The notes: generated by a model not told the origin, from the letters alone. A DNA stretch of 64,000 nucleotides from Desulfobaculum bizertense DSM 18034 (GCF_900167065.1 NZ_FUYA01000004.1:79020-143019), one strand, 5' to 3'; positions 36,233-44,738 are shown, counted from the first letter of the stretch. Made by a program: numbers and translations.

Positions 36233-36832
36233 ATGAATCCAATTCTTGAACTCGAAAAAACGATTTATCTCATGAACCAGCTGGAGGACATGCCTCTGCC
36301 ACAGGTTGCTATGGCCGGGCGCTCCAACGTTGGTAAATCTTCTCTGGTCAATGCCCTTGCGGGTCGAAAAAGCCTTGCAAAAATCAGCTCCACCCCAGGC
36401 AAAACCCGAAGCCTGAACTTTTACCGGGTTGTTCCTGACAACTTCTACCTCGTGGACCTTCCCGGATATGGATATGCTCGCTGTTCCAAAACGGAGCGCG
36501 ACAAATGGGCACGTCTCATTGAAGCATACCTGACCAAAAACGAATGGCTCAAAGCCGTTGCGGTCCTTTTGGACAGCCGCCTTCCTCCGCAGAAGATCGA
36601 CATGGAACTTGTCAGTTACCTTCAGGCCCTGCGTATTCCCATGATTCCAATCATGACCAAAAGCGACAAGGTTAAGCAGAAGGACTGCGCCCAGCGCCAA
36701 CGTCAGTGGAAAAACATCATTGGAGACAACACCAAAATTCTGGTCTCCTCTTCCAAGACAGGCTCCGGTCTGAATAAAATCTGGGCGACCATTCGCGACG
36801 CCTCAGGACTGGAACTTCCAGAAGACGCTTAG
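36233..36832 (+). CDS. engB: YihA/EngB ribosome-biogenesis GTPase
   Basis: The protein is 199 residues from the ATG at 36233. GTPase motifs are G1 GRSNVGKSSLVN, G2/G3 STPGKTRSLNFY and LVDLPGYGYA, and G4 MTKSDK. It helps assemble the large ribosomal subunit. A much longer open frame runs upstream across aroQ but is a shadow. A terminator follows. Confidence 0.93.
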   Translation: MNPILELEKTIYLMNQLEDMPLPQVAMAGRSNVGKSSLVNALAGRKSLAKISSTPGKTRSLNFYRVVPDNFYLVDLPGYGYARCSKTERDKWARLIEAYLTKNEWLKAVAVLLDSRLPPQKIDMELVSYLQALRIPMIPIMTKSDKVKQKDCAQRQRQWKNIIGDNTKILVSSSKTGSGLNKIWATIRDASGLELPEDA

Positions 36833-36860
36833 GCATCCGTTTTTTACAAACACACAAAAA

Positions 36861-36893
36861 ATGCTGTCACGGTATACCGCGACAGCATTTTTT
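36861..36893. terminator. Terminator between engB and lptG
   Basis: Stem ATGCTGTC/GACAGCAT extended by CGGTATACCG inside, flanked by A-run and T-run, so it may work in both directions. Confidence 0.85.
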
Positions 36894-36929
36894 TATCATA
36901 TTTTTTGCACAAGGTGCATCCGCCGGGGC

Positions 36930-38021
36930 TTATGCTTCGTGCTGTGCAGACAATGCTACCCACACAAGGCGCAAAGTTCCGAGCATGGAAAACACAATGT
37001 TTGCAAGCCATGCTCCCAAAATCGGATTAACAAGTCCCTTCTGCCCAAGCGTCGTGCCAATCATAAAGACAACGTAATACGCAAAGGTCACAATCAGAGA
37101 CAAGCCAATATTCAGGTACATGTTCTCTGAGAAGGTCAGCATTGCCAGCGCCAGTATGCTCATTGTCACAATAGCAAAGGCATAGCCCCACTTCCCATGC
37201 CACTCGGTCCGCAGCCTTTCAACATTTGATCCGGCAGCATCCAGCTGTTCAATAAGCTGAGAAAGCTTCCACAAAGGCAACTGCCCGGGGTTTGAGTCCG
37301 AATCAGCAGCAAGAAAAGTCTCCATATTCTGCTCAAAAGGCATCATCAGGATCTTATGCTGCTCGCTCGTATACGCTCCGGGATTCAGCACCTTCACGTC
37401 AATAAGCTGCCAGTCTCCCGGCTCAGTATGTGCTCGTTTTGCGGTGTAAATTTTCATCAAAGAGCGCCTGTCTGCGCTCAATTCATACACCTTCACATTC
37501 TGGGCTGTTTTTTTTGCGGGCTGTGCGGACTTCACTTCAACAACAAAATTGCCTTCCTTGAACCACAAGTTTGTAAGCTCACGGGTTTCAACAATCTTGC
37601 CTCGCACCTGTTCTGCCCAGATTTTGCTCGAAAGCTGCTGGCCATACACACCAAGCCCCTGCGAAAACATGAGCTGAATAACGGCCCAAAGCACGCCATA
37701 CAGCACAAAAAACCTCGCAAGATGCCCAAAAGAAATGCCCCCAGAACGAAGCGCAAGCAATTCCCTGTGCCGCGCCATCAGACATAGCTGAATAACCACC
37801 GACAACAGGAATACCGCAGGCAGAATCTGGGAAATAATCAATGGCAGCTTCACGACAAAATATGTCGCAACTGTCGAGGCTCCAAGTCCCGCAGACAGGA
37901 AATCATCAAGACGGTCAAAAATGTCCGTCATCAGATACAGCCCTGAGCCTACCGCAAGGCAGGTCAGAATATAAAACATATTCTGGCGGAAGAGATAACT
38001 AAATAACGTTCTACCGAACAT
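36930..38021 (-). CDS. lptG: LPS export permease LptG
   Basis: The protein is 363 residues from the ATG at 38021 (MFGRTLFSYLFRQ). Two N-terminal membrane segments, RHRELLALRSGGISFGHLAR (the coupling helix of LptF/G), a periplasmic beta-jellyroll part and four C-terminal helices match the YjgP/YjgQ family. It forms the permease with LptF and pulls LPS from the inner membrane with LptB. Its start overlaps lptF by 11 bp. F and G are assigned by order and similarity; they could be swapped. Confidence 0.88.
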   Translation of the reverse strand: MFGRTLFSYLFRQNMFYILTCLAVGSGLYLMTDIFDRLDDFLSAGLGASTVATYFVVKLPLIISQILPAVFLLSVVIQLCLMARHRELLALRSGGISFGHLARFFVLYGVLWAVIQLMFSQGLGVYGQQLSSKIWAEQVRGKIVETRELTNLWFKEGNFVVEVKSAQPAKKTAQNVKVYELSADRRSLMKIYTAKRAHTEPGDWQLIDVKVLNPGAYTSEQHKILMMPFEQNMETFLAADSDSNPGQLPLWKLSQLIEQLDAAGSNVERLRTEWHGKWGYAFAIVTMSILALAMLTFSENMYLNIGLSLIVTFAYYVVFMIGTTLGQKGLVNPILGAWLANIVFSMLGTLRLVWVALSAQHEA

Positions 38022-39180
38022 CGGCTTTTTTCCGCCTGAAAAGGTTACGTACATTTAAATGCTGAGAAAGCTCAACAATTCGCACCGACCGCTCAAGAGC
38101 CGCCTGCCGGATGCCATACAGGCCCGCAACAGAAAAGAGCGCATTAGGTATCCATAAGCCAATTGCTGGCGGAACAACGCCTGTCTCGCCAAGAGAAAGG
38201 CCAAGAGAAAGCAACGTATAATAGAAAAGGAAGAAGCCCAGTGCGAGCAAAAGCCCCCAGTGTCTGTGCAGGCCTCCAAACATGGACGCCATAGGCACAG
38301 CAAAAAGCCCAAGCACAATACAGGCAAAGGGGAAAACCAGACGCTTCTGGATTTCGACTGCCACCTTGCGCAACTTGTACTCCCGGCTATGCACATCCTT
38401 TCCTGTTTTCAATTCGGTCTGGTATTCGTGCAACCTGTTCCAGGACATTTCCTTGGGGCGCACGCTTCCCAGCTTGTAGCCGCCAAGCATGCGAGACAGA
38501 TCCATCCGCACCTGATAGGTACCGAACCCAATGACACTCGCGCCGTCTTTCTCTTCACGGTATATTTTCCCATCATAAAGTTGGAAAATAATTTCCCCCT
38601 CAGACGTATCTGTGTGAACATGTCCACGAGGGGCAAGAATCGTTGCAGGCTGTGACCCACGCGACGTATCTTTGACAAAAACTGTTTTTAATTCTCCAGA
38701 GCGACCATCTGCCTGCTGTGCAAACAGTGTCAGTTCTGGAAATTCTTTATTAAACACACCGGGCTGGAGCACGAGCTGTGTTTTGGACCGAGCAAGGTCC
38801 ATAACTGTTGCCCGAAAATTCTCCATACCCCAGGACAGACCGCTAAAGGATATCCACCACGTAATTGCCGTACACAGCACGGCAAGCAGGATTGGCGCAG
38901 GTAAAAGCTGATACAGGCTCACACCAGACGCCCTAAGCGCCGTGGATTCCAGATCTGTATTCATGCGTAAGAGCGTCAAAAAGACTGCCAGCATGCAGGC
39001 AATGGGGATAAGCAAAAGCAGAAAAAATGGGCTGAGGAACGTGAACATTTTGATAATGTCAAAGAACCCAAGGCTCTGATTCAAAAAGAGATCCCTCAGC
39101 TGGAGAAGCCTGCCAATAAGCAGAAGTGTAAGAAGAGACCCGGCACACAAAAGAAAGAGGCCGAGTAGCTCCTTGAACAT
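38011..39180 (-). CDS. lptF: LPS export permease LptF
   Basis: The 389-residue YjgP/YjgQ-family membrane protein has N-terminal helices with FLLLLIPIACMLAVFLTLLR, NTDLESTALRASGVSLYQLL (coupling region), a periplasmic domain with FQLYDGKIY, and C-terminal membrane helices. Partner of LptG, overlapping it by 11 bp. Upstream 31 bp lies a small conserved-looking gene on the same strand. Confidence 0.88.
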   Translation of the reverse strand: MFKELLGLFLLCAGSLLTLLLIGRLLQLRDLFLNQSLGFFDIIKMFTFLSPFFLLLLIPIACMLAVFLTLLRMNTDLESTALRASGVSLYQLLPAPILLAVLCTAITWWISFSGLSWGMENFRATVMDLARSKTQLVLQPGVFNKEFPELTLFAQQADGRSGELKTVFVKDTSRGSQPATILAPRGHVHTDTSEGEIIFQLYDGKIYREEKDGASVIGFGTYQVRMDLSRMLGGYKLGSVRPKEMSWNRLHEYQTELKTGKDVHSREYKLRKVAVEIQKRLVFPFACIVLGLFAVPMASMFGGLHRHWGLLLALGFFLFYYTLLSLGLSLGETGVVPPAIGLWIPNALFSVAGLYGIRQAALERSVRIVELSQHLNVRNLFRRKKADVR

Positions 39181-39211
39181 CTGCCGATGCAGGAGAGATG
39201 GTCGAAAAAAG

Positions 39212-39412
39212 CTATTCAGGGGACTTTTCCTGTTTTTTTGAGGTATCTTTGAAAAAAGCGTTCAGGAACATTTCGTCCTTCGGTCCAAGATTGAACCGTA
39301 TGAGGGCTTCCTGAACAAGGGCGTTGGTGTTGTCCTTGCCGGAAAGACGCTGGTCATCTATCCATTCGAGAGCACGGCGAGCGAGTTCACTCTTTGGCAT
39401 TATTGTTGTCAC
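39212..39412 (-). CDS. Small soluble protein of unknown function
   Basis: The protein is 66 residues from a GTG at 39412, preceded by AAAGGAG with 7-bp spacing; an ATG four codons on has worse spacing. It is charged, predicted helical (SELARRALEWIDDQRLSG, LVQEALIRFNLGPKDEMFL), with no membrane segment. It lies just upstream of lptF and may be co-transcribed. No family recognised. Confidence 0.65.
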   Translation of the reverse strand: MTTIMPKSELARRALEWIDDQRLSGKDNTNALVQEALIRFNLGPKDEMFLNAFFKDTSKKQEKSPE

Positions 39413-39567
39413 GCTATGACTCCTTTTCTGCAAAAAGGTTCGCCACCAGTATCCCTGACTGCGTTTACACCATTGGCAGCGGGCTTGCAACTTGGCGGAC
39501 TTTCAAATAAACCGCCCCAAAGTACGAGAAATACTTATATAAAACAATATAATTTAAGAGGAAAACT

Positions 39568-40374
39568 GTGGACTCCATCATTCATGCGATCATACTTGGC
39601 ATTGTCGAAGGGCTGACCGAGTTTCTGCCAGTTTCATCAACAGGCCACCTCATCCTCGCAGGCAATCTCCTTGGATTTGTTGGAGAAAAAGCCGCAACCT
39701 TTGAGGTCATCATTCAACTTGGTGCCATCCTCGCGGTTGTCGTGCTCTACTGGGAACGTTTCATCGGCCTGCTGCGGCCCAACCCAGAAATGCGTTTTTC
39801 CGGAATCCGCGGGCTTTGGCTCCTCTTCTTGACCTCGCTTCCAGCAAGTATTCTTGGCCTCCTGACGCATCACTATATCAAAACTTATCTTTTTAGTCCG
39901 TTCACAGTTGGGCTTGCCCTTCTGGTTGGCGCAATCGCCATCATCTGGGTCGAACGCAGACACTTTACTGTTAAGACTCAAACACTCGACGAAATTTCTC
40001 CAGCCCTTGCACTTGGCATTGGCTGCTTCCAGTGTCTTGCCCTTTGGCCCGGATTTTCCCGGTCCGCAGCAACCATCATGGGTGGCATGATCCTTGGTGC
40101 AAAACGAACCATTGCCGCAGAATATTCCTTCATTGCTGCGGTCCCGATTATGTTTGCGGCAACAGGCTACGACCTGCTCAAAAGCGCGAACCTTTTCACC
40201 AGTGCCGACATTCCCTTCATACTCACAGGCTTTGTCGTCAGCTTTCTCTCCGCCTGGCTTGCAATCAAAGGCTTCATCAAACTGCTCGGCAAGGTGACAC
40301 TCGTCCCCTTTGCATGGTATCGTTTTGGCCTCTCAATACTCGTGCTCATTCTGGTCTTTTTTAACTTTTTTTAA
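39568..40374 (+). CDS. uppP: Undecaprenyl-diphosphatase
   Basis: The 268-residue BacA/UppP membrane enzyme recycles undecaprenyl pyrophosphate. Motifs are EGLTEFLPVSSTGHLIL (residues 14-30) and PGFSRSAATIMGGM. About eight membrane helices. The start is GTG at 39568 with AAGAGGA upstream. A tRNA promoter follows 18 bp after the stop. Confidence 0.95.
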   Translation: MDSIIHAIILGIVEGLTEFLPVSSTGHLILAGNLLGFVGEKAATFEVIIQLGAILAVVVLYWERFIGLLRPNPEMRFSGIRGLWLLFLTSLPASILGLLTHHYIKTYLFSPFTVGLALLVGAIAIIWVERRHFTVKTQTLDEISPALALGIGCFQCLALWPGFSRSAATIMGGMILGAKRTIAAEYSFIAAVPIMFAATGYDLLKSANLFTSADIPFILTGFVVSFLSAWLAIKGFIKLLGKVTLVPFAWYRFGLSILVLILVFFNFF

Positions 40375-40392
40375 AAAAATCGAAAAAAGTGC

Positions 40393-40421
40393 TTGCATTC
40401 CCGGTGGTCTCCTCCTATAAG
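40393..40421 (+). promoter_or_regulatory. Promoter of the first tRNA-Met gene
   Basis: TTGCAT (40393-40398), a 17-bp spacer and TATAAG (40416-40421), about 48 bp before the tRNA. The string AAAAAAGTGCTTGCATT is shared with the second tRNA promoter. Confidence 0.7.
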
Positions 40422-40468
40422 CCTTTTCTCGACGGGGCGTGATTCACAAAACGCTTCGACGACATCAC

Positions 40469-40545
40469 GGCGAGGTAGCTCAGTTGGTTAGAGCATGCGG
40501 CTCATATCCGCAGTGTCGGAGGTTCAAGTCCTCTCCTCGCTACCA
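40469..40545 (+). tRNA. tRNA-Met (CAT), copy 1
   Basis: The 77-nt cloverleaf has acceptor GGCGAGG/CCTCGCT (first pair G-T), D-arm AGCTCAGTTGGTTAGAGC, anticodon arm TGCGG-CTCATAT-CCGCA with anticodon CAT, T-loop TTCAAGT and encoded CCA. It is likely elongator Met; a lysidine-modified Ile tRNA also carries CAT in the gene, so some doubt remains. Terminator follows. Confidence 0.92.
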
Positions 40546-40553
40546 ACGAACTC

Positions 40554-40587
40554 AAAGCTCTCTTTCTTCGGAAAGAGAGCTTTTTTT
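40554..40587 (+). terminator. Terminator of tRNA-Met copy 1
   Basis: Stem AAAGCTCTCTTTC/GAAAGAGAGCTTT with TTCG loop and T-run; nearly identical to that at 42226. Confidence 0.92.
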
Positions 40588-40610
40588 ATTTCTGCAAAAA
40601 ACATCGCCTC

Positions 40611-40639
40611 AAAAAAAAGGGCACCCTCTCGGATGCCCC
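40611..40639 (-). terminator. Minus-strand terminator of the TSCPD gene
   Basis: On the minus strand GGGGCATCC/GGGTGCCC forms a stem (with a bulge) followed by eight T. It lies 32 bp beyond the TSCPD gene stop. Confidence 0.75.
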
Positions 40640-40670
40640 TACTTCTTCATATCGTCAAAAGCACTCAAGC

Positions 40671-40937
40671 TTACATGTACGGCTCAATAGCCTGAACAAG
40701 CTGGTCAGGGCAGGATGTGGCCTTTCTGCCACAGCGAATACCTTTCAGGCGGTTCGCAACGACATTCAAAGGCATACCTTCAATCAGCTTTCCAATTCCT
40801 TCCAGATTGCCAGGACAGCCACCAGTAAAATGGACATCATGCAGGCAACCATCTTTCACCTTAAACTGAATAAGCTTGGAGCAAACGCCCTGAGGAACAA
40901 ACGTAATCGTATCGTCCTGAGGCTGCTGCGTTTTCAT
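40671..40937 (-). CDS. TSCPD domain protein (TIGR03905-like)
   Basis: The protein is 88 residues from the ATG at 40937. Core blocks FVPQGVCSKLIQFKV, LHDVHFTGGCPGNLEGIGKL and LKGIRCGRKATSCPDQL place it with small TSCPD proteins, related to the C-terminal domain of some ribonucleotide reductases, with conserved cysteines that could bind metal. Upstream starts (40991 ATG, 41012 TTG) are possible; no start has a good ribosome site. Between two tRNA-Met genes, opposite strand. Confidence 0.75.
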   Translation of the reverse strand: MKTQQPQDDTITFVPQGVCSKLIQFKVKDGCLHDVHFTGGCPGNLEGIGKLIEGMPLNVVANRLKGIRCGRKATSCPDQLVQAIEPYM

Positions 40938-41263
40938 CGAATTCAAATCCAAGCTCTGAAGACCTTCTGACACTGTTTTCTCCAATTTCATTTTAATTCT
41001 CAAACACTTCAAGCAAATCTGAAAAAGCCAGAGCTGCCTTGCGGATTTCTTGACAAATCCACATGAGAAATAAGTCGATACATCCAGAGGTCAAGTTTCG
41101 TCAAAAGAGAATTTTCCCCTCATAAAAGACTTTTCTCTCAACCCATTGATTTATCCAGCAAAAGGCTTCACAGTGATGTCCATCCCGTTCGGAGACCTGT
41201 TGACACAGGGGACCGAAGGAGTATTTTTCCTTTTTTCATTATGGATAAAACTGGAGACGTGTT

Positions 41264-42046
41264 TTGAATTTCAAGAAGAAAGCCGAAATCGAGCTGATGC
41301 GAAAAGCAGGCGTCCTGCTCTGGCAGGCCCATCAGCTCGCAGGAGAAATGGCTGAAGCTGGGACCACAACCGAAGCAATTGATGCCGAAGTTGAAAAGTT
41401 TATCATCGGGCACAACGCAACCCCCCTCTTCAAGGGTGTTCCCGGAGAAGTTCCCTTCCCCGCCACCTGCTGCATCTCCGTCAACGAAGAGGTGGTGCAC
41501 GGTATTCCTTCCGCTCGCGAACTCGCTAACGGCGACATCGTCAGCTTTGACATCGGCCTCAAGCTCAACGGCTGGTGCGCAGATTGTGCCTGCACACATG
41601 CCGTTGGCGACATCGACGACGAAAAGCGCCAGCTTATGGACGTCACAGAAGAATGCCTGCACATTGCAATCAAAGAAATCCACCCCAACATCAAGTGGAG
41701 CAAGATTGCAAAGAAAATGGCCAAGCACGCCCGCAATGCTGGTTTCTCCGTCGTAGAAACCCTCGTAGGCCACGGCATCGGCAAAGAAATGTGGGAACTC
41801 CCTCAGGTTCCTAACTATTTCTCCCGCGGCTGCACAGACTTCCGCCTCAAGCAGGGCATGGTCATCGCTGTTGAACCCATGATTAATGTCGGCACCAAGG
41901 AAGTTGAAACCCTCAGCGACCACTGGACCATCGTGACCAAAGACAGGAAACCCGCCTGCCACTTTGAGCACACTATCGCTGTTACAGCTTCCGGAGCCAA
42001 GGTCATGACCTGCGGTCCCAACGGCGAAGCTTGGGCTATGAAATAA
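41264..42046 (+). CDS. map: Methionine aminopeptidase, type I
   Basis: The 260-residue M24A enzyme starts at a TTG (41264) with CTGGAGA upstream. Metal ligands are all present: Asp96 (SFDIG), Asp107 (ADCACT), His170 (GHGIG), Glu204 (VEPM) and Glu235 (FEHT), as is His79 (VVHGIP). The residue matching E. coli His178, usually in a HEEP-like motif, is Trp177 here (KEMWELPQV). The fold and other residues argue it is active. A second tRNA-Met gene follows. Confidence 0.93.
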   Translation: MNFKKKAEIELMRKAGVLLWQAHQLAGEMAEAGTTTEAIDAEVEKFIIGHNATPLFKGVPGEVPFPATCCISVNEEVVHGIPSARELANGDIVSFDIGLKLNGWCADCACTHAVGDIDDEKRQLMDVTEECLHIAIKEIHPNIKWSKIAKKMAKHARNAGFSVVETLVGHGIGKEMWELPQVPNYFSRGCTDFRLKQGMVIAVEPMINVGTKEVETLSDHWTIVTKDRKPACHFEHTIAVTASGAKVMTCGPNGEAWAMK

Positions 42047-42074
42047 AAAATTTTCACTTTTTTTAAAAAAGTGC

Positions 42075-42101
42075 TTGCATTTATCTGCGAAGTCCTTAAA
42101 A
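42075..42101 (+). promoter_or_regulatory. Promoter of the second tRNA-Met gene
   Basis: TTGCAT (42075-42080) within the shared AAAAAAGTGCTTGCATT string, and TTAAAA (42096-42101) as a likely -10, spacing 15. It is weaker on paper than the copy-1 promoter. Confidence 0.5.
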
Positions 42102-42141
42102 CCCTTCTTCGCGGACGGGGAAAACGTCCCACACAAAAAAT

Positions 42142-42218
42142 GGCGAGATAGCTCAGTTGGTTAGAGCATGCGGCTCATATCCGCAGTGTCGGAGGTTCAA
42201 GTCCTCTTCTCGCTACCA
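42142..42218 (+). tRNA. tRNA-Met (CAT), copy 2
   Basis: This 77-nt gene is identical to copy 1 except the seventh acceptor pair: GGCGAGA/TCTCGCT here against GGCGAGG/CCTCGCT, i.e. G-C changed to A-T on both sides. CCA is encoded. The start of the 3' flank (AACG...AAAGCTCTC) and the terminator are shared with copy 1. Confidence 0.92.
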
Positions 42219-42225
42219 CGAACGT

Positions 42226-42259
42226 AAAGCTCTCTTTCTTCGGAAAGGGAGCTTTTTTT
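42226..42259 (+). terminator. Terminator of tRNA-Met copy 2
   Basis: Stem AAAGCTCTCTTTC/GAAAGGGAGCTTT with one G-T pair and TTCG loop, then a T-run. Confidence 0.9.
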
Positions 42260-42387
42260 CGTTTCTCACTTCTCCCCTCTTTTTTTCTCCCACCTTTTCC
42301 AATGTATGCTAGAATACTTATGTGGTGTCTTCTGCTCGCACCACAAGTCTCATCCCACTCCACAATCTTTTCCCGAGGGGGACGCGT

Positions 42388-43128
42388 ATGTATATGAATC
42401 TTCGAGGCTCTTTTGACAGGTGCTATTACTGCCACATCACACGGTGTGGCGGAACAACCATTAATCGCACCTTTTTCAACGCCTTTGACGATGGAACAGG
42501 CTATCTTTACCGCGAAGCGACTCGCGACAACGCCGTTCTTCACAATGGCCTCGTCTTTACCGAGCGCACCTCAGAGCTTATCGAGGCCGGAGAGTTTACT
42601 TACGCATTCTCTCACACCCCCTATTACAAGTTGAAACTCCCAGATCGAACTTTTCGCATCACCTCTTTTCGCGACCCTGCAGCTCGTATCATCTCCCTCT
42701 ATCGTAAGCTCAAGTATCAAAATCAAACGCCTCAGGGACGTGCTCGCTATGCAAAACAGCTCAGCTGGCTCGGAGACAGCTTTTCCGACTTTCTTGACGC
42801 CATCCCTGAACGCCACCTTCTCCGGCAGCTCTACACCTTCTCTCCGTCCTTAGATCCCGATGAAGCTTTTTCCGTGATTCGTTCCCTCAATGCGTATTTC
42901 TTCATTGAGGACATTGAACCTTCCCTTCAGCTCCTCTCAACGCTCTTTGACAAGACCTTTGTCTATTCGCCACCACTTCGGCACTTCTCCAAGCCGCTCC
43001 ATGTTCATGAGAAGCAGATCCTTCACTCGCGGCTCAAAAAAGAATACGCCCTCACGCAGCAGCTCCGCAAAGCCTACAACTTTATCGGATTCCCCTTCTC
43101 GCGAATCGCTCAGGGAGCTGGGTATTAA
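42388..43128 (+). CDS. Sulfotransferase-like protein
   Basis: The protein is 246 residues from the ATG at 42388, preceded by GAGGGGG. N-terminal CHITRCGGTTINRTFF resembles the 5'-phosphosulfate loop of PAPS-dependent sulfotransferases (K/R-x-G-G-T/S type), and ITSFRDPAARIISLYRKL resembles the 3'-phosphate loop. This is the Sulfotransfer_2-like pattern. Acceptor unknown; a cell-surface glycan is the usual guess. No signal peptide. Repeat copy C follows 21 bp after the stop. Confidence 0.7.
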   Translation: MYMNLRGSFDRCYYCHITRCGGTTINRTFFNAFDDGTGYLYREATRDNAVLHNGLVFTERTSELIEAGEFTYAFSHTPYYKLKLPDRTFRITSFRDPAARIISLYRKLKYQNQTPQGRARYAKQLSWLGDSFSDFLDAIPERHLLRQLYTFSPSLDPDEAFSVIRSLNAYFFIEDIEPSLQLLSTLFDKTFVYSPPLRHFSKPLHVHEKQILHSRLKKEYALTQQLRKAYNFIGFPFSRIAQGAGY

Positions 43129-43149
43129 TGGGTGGGAGGGAGAGAGAGA

Positions 43150-43529
43150 ACCGGGGCCAGCCCCGGACCCCGCGTAAGGGAATGATTCCCTTACGTATCC
43201 TCATCGAGTTTGAATTCCATCCACGCTTCGCGTGAATGAATTTCAAACTTGTTGGGCATAACGTCGAGAGCCTCTTTCTCTTTTGCGAGTTGCCACTCTT
43301 TTCTTTTTGAACGCTTGCGTTCATAAAGAAAGGGTTGGAGCAGAAAGAAAAAGAACACACGGGACGCCCATTAGCTCAAAAAAAAACAGGGCTGATGGAG
43401 AGGAAAGCATCGCTTTCATCCCATTCAGCCCTGTTTTTTTTGAGCGAAAGCGGGATTCCCAAGGGCCTCGTCCTTGGGCAGGGTCAAGGGGCAGCGCCCC
43501 TTGCAGAGGTGCGGGGACAGAGTCCCCGC
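43150..43529 (+). repeat. Composite hairpin repeat, copy C
   Basis: Order as in copy A, with different stem sequences: CCGGGG/CCCCGG first; the long stem at 43374-43445 reads CAGGGCTGATGG / CCATTCAGCCCTG with an inner GAAAGC/GCTTTC; the last module is GCGGGGAC/GTCCCCGC (43511-43529) in place of ACGAGAC/GTCTCGT. The GAACG/CGTTC hairpin keeps its core. It lies between the sulfotransferase gene and ssrA. Confidence 0.9.
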
Positions 43530-43590
43530 CCACCCTAGCGCCCCTTGTGCCGCCTCTCCAAAGCAAAATAGAAAATTTATAAGAATAGTC

Positions 43591-43618
43591 TTGCCAAATG
43601 CGGAGAAGTCCTTATATT
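43591..43618 (+). promoter_or_regulatory. Promoter of ssrA
   Basis: TTGCCA (43591-43596), a 16-bp spacer and TATATT (43613-43618), 20 bp before the mature 5' end. Confidence 0.7.
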
Positions 43619-43638
43619 CCTTTTTGTTCTTTGACAAA

Positions 43639-43995
43639 GGGGGCGACCTGGTTTCGACGGGGATGGTTGAAGCTAAGGTTGCAGGCCGAGGCGCCGCTGG
43701 CCTCGTTAAAAGCGGCAAGGCATAATTGCCAACGATACTGAATACGCACTGGCAGCATAGCTTAGCCAGCACTGACCTAGACTGACGCCTGATATTCTAG
43801 CGACGTGAAAACCCCCATCGGGCTGGCTACAGATTTTCTGATTGTTGGAATCTGGGCGAGAACCTTAAGCGATCTGGTCGTGATGACGCCTGTTCATCGG
43901 CAGTTGAGCGACGAGAACTAATAGATGGACTAAGCCTGTAGATGCCTTAAGTGGAGCATTCTCGGACGGGGGTTCGATTCCCCCCGCCTCCACCA
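43639..43995 (+). ncRNA. ssrA: Transfer-messenger RNA
   Basis: This 357-nt RNA rescues stalled ribosomes. The tRNA-like ends pair as GGGGGCG/CGCCTCC with encoded CCA, and the T-arm GGGTTCGATTCCCCC is present. The tag frame at 43728-43760 reads ANDTEYALAA then TAG, very close to the E. coli tag and ending in the protease signal ALAA. It is bracketed by direct repeat copies C and (beyond the next gene) D. No integrase or att duplication is seen at its 3' end. Confidence 0.97.
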
Positions 43996-44026
43996 AAAGT
44001 ATGCTACGACCCCTTTGGAAAAACGA

Positions 44027-44054
44027 AGCCCCTGAGCGATCAGGGGCTTTTTTT
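44027..44054 (+). terminator. Terminator of ssrA
   Basis: Stem AGCCCCTGA/TCAGGGGCT with a short loop and T-run, overlapping the end of the opposing membrane protein gene. Confidence 0.9.
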
Positions 44055-44738
44055 CTGTTCTTTGCTTCGTTGCAAAATGAGCTGCTGATGCAAGTGCTCT
44101 CCCACCATGAGCATCAAAGCAAAAGCAACCAAAAGGCTAAACAGCAGCTGCCAAAAAACAAAAATTTCAGAAGCATACTGCATCAATTCTGGAGCCAAAG
44201 GCTGAGTAAATCCCCAGAACTGCTCTAATTCACAGGCCGCAATCATGCAGCCATTCACGAGAAAAGCGCGTCCAAGGGCTTCCTGAACCAAAGCATCTTT
44301 TTGAGAGCGCAGAAGCACATAGCCCGTATAGAGGCTAAGTACGATGTACGCACAGGCCGGAACGAGCTGGCTCATCCGCCCTTCTCCAAGAAGCTCAAAG
44401 ACTCCACCAAACACAAGGAATGCCGCTGCCAAACTCGCCATTCCCTCTCGCGTCCAGCCTCCTCCTGCTTTTTGTTCACCCAAAAAGCGCCGAACGCCCA
44501 ATAAAAGCCACACGTATCCACCAAACGTTGCGGTGTAAGAAAAAACACTACTTACACCAGTTGGAATTTCTGACCTGAGCGCACGAAATACAAGTCCCGC
44601 CAGTAAAAGCGCGTAACTCGTCGCCCACTCGCGGGTGCCCCGGACTGCAAATCGACTCCGGTGAAGCCACAGCACGGCAAACGCCGTTACCGTCGTCGAT
44701 ACCGTCAGCGCAAGGCGTAAGGATTCAATGTCTATCAA
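44040..44738 (-). CDS. Seven-helix membrane protein of unknown function
   Basis: The 232-residue protein has about seven hydrophobic segments and short loops, ending in a basic tail (LHQQLILQRSKEQKKSP). The layout resembles the membrane sensor halves seen ahead of GGDEF or kinase domains, but no output domain is present. No family is recognised. It is convergent with ssrA, and repeat copy D lies upstream of its start. Confidence 0.6.
   Translation of the reverse strand: MIDIESLRLALTVSTTVTAFAVLWLHRSRFAVRGTREWATSYALLLAGLVFRALRSEIPTGVSSVFSYTATFGGYVWLLLGVRRFLGEQKAGGGWTREGMASLAAAFLVFGGVFELLGEGRMSQLVPACAYIVLSLYTGYVLLRSQKDALVQEALGRAFLVNGCMIAACELEQFWGFTQPLAPELMQYASEIFVFWQLLFSLLVAFALMLMVGEHLHQQLILQRSKEQKKSP

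Noticed and set aside
41168..42136. Long minus-strand open frame opposite map (and similar long frames opposite ileS, mutS and ftsK)
   Set aside because: Shadows of well-supported genes on the other strand, explained by codon bias.
42388..43128. Genomic island starting at tRNA-Met copy 2 with the sulfotransferase-like gene as cargo
   Set aside because: No integrase, no repeat of the tRNA 3' end beyond the gene, and base composition similar to neighbours.
43900..43995. ssrA 3' end as an integration site for an island
   Set aside because: No integrase gene, no direct repeat of the ssrA end and ordinary genes on both sides.
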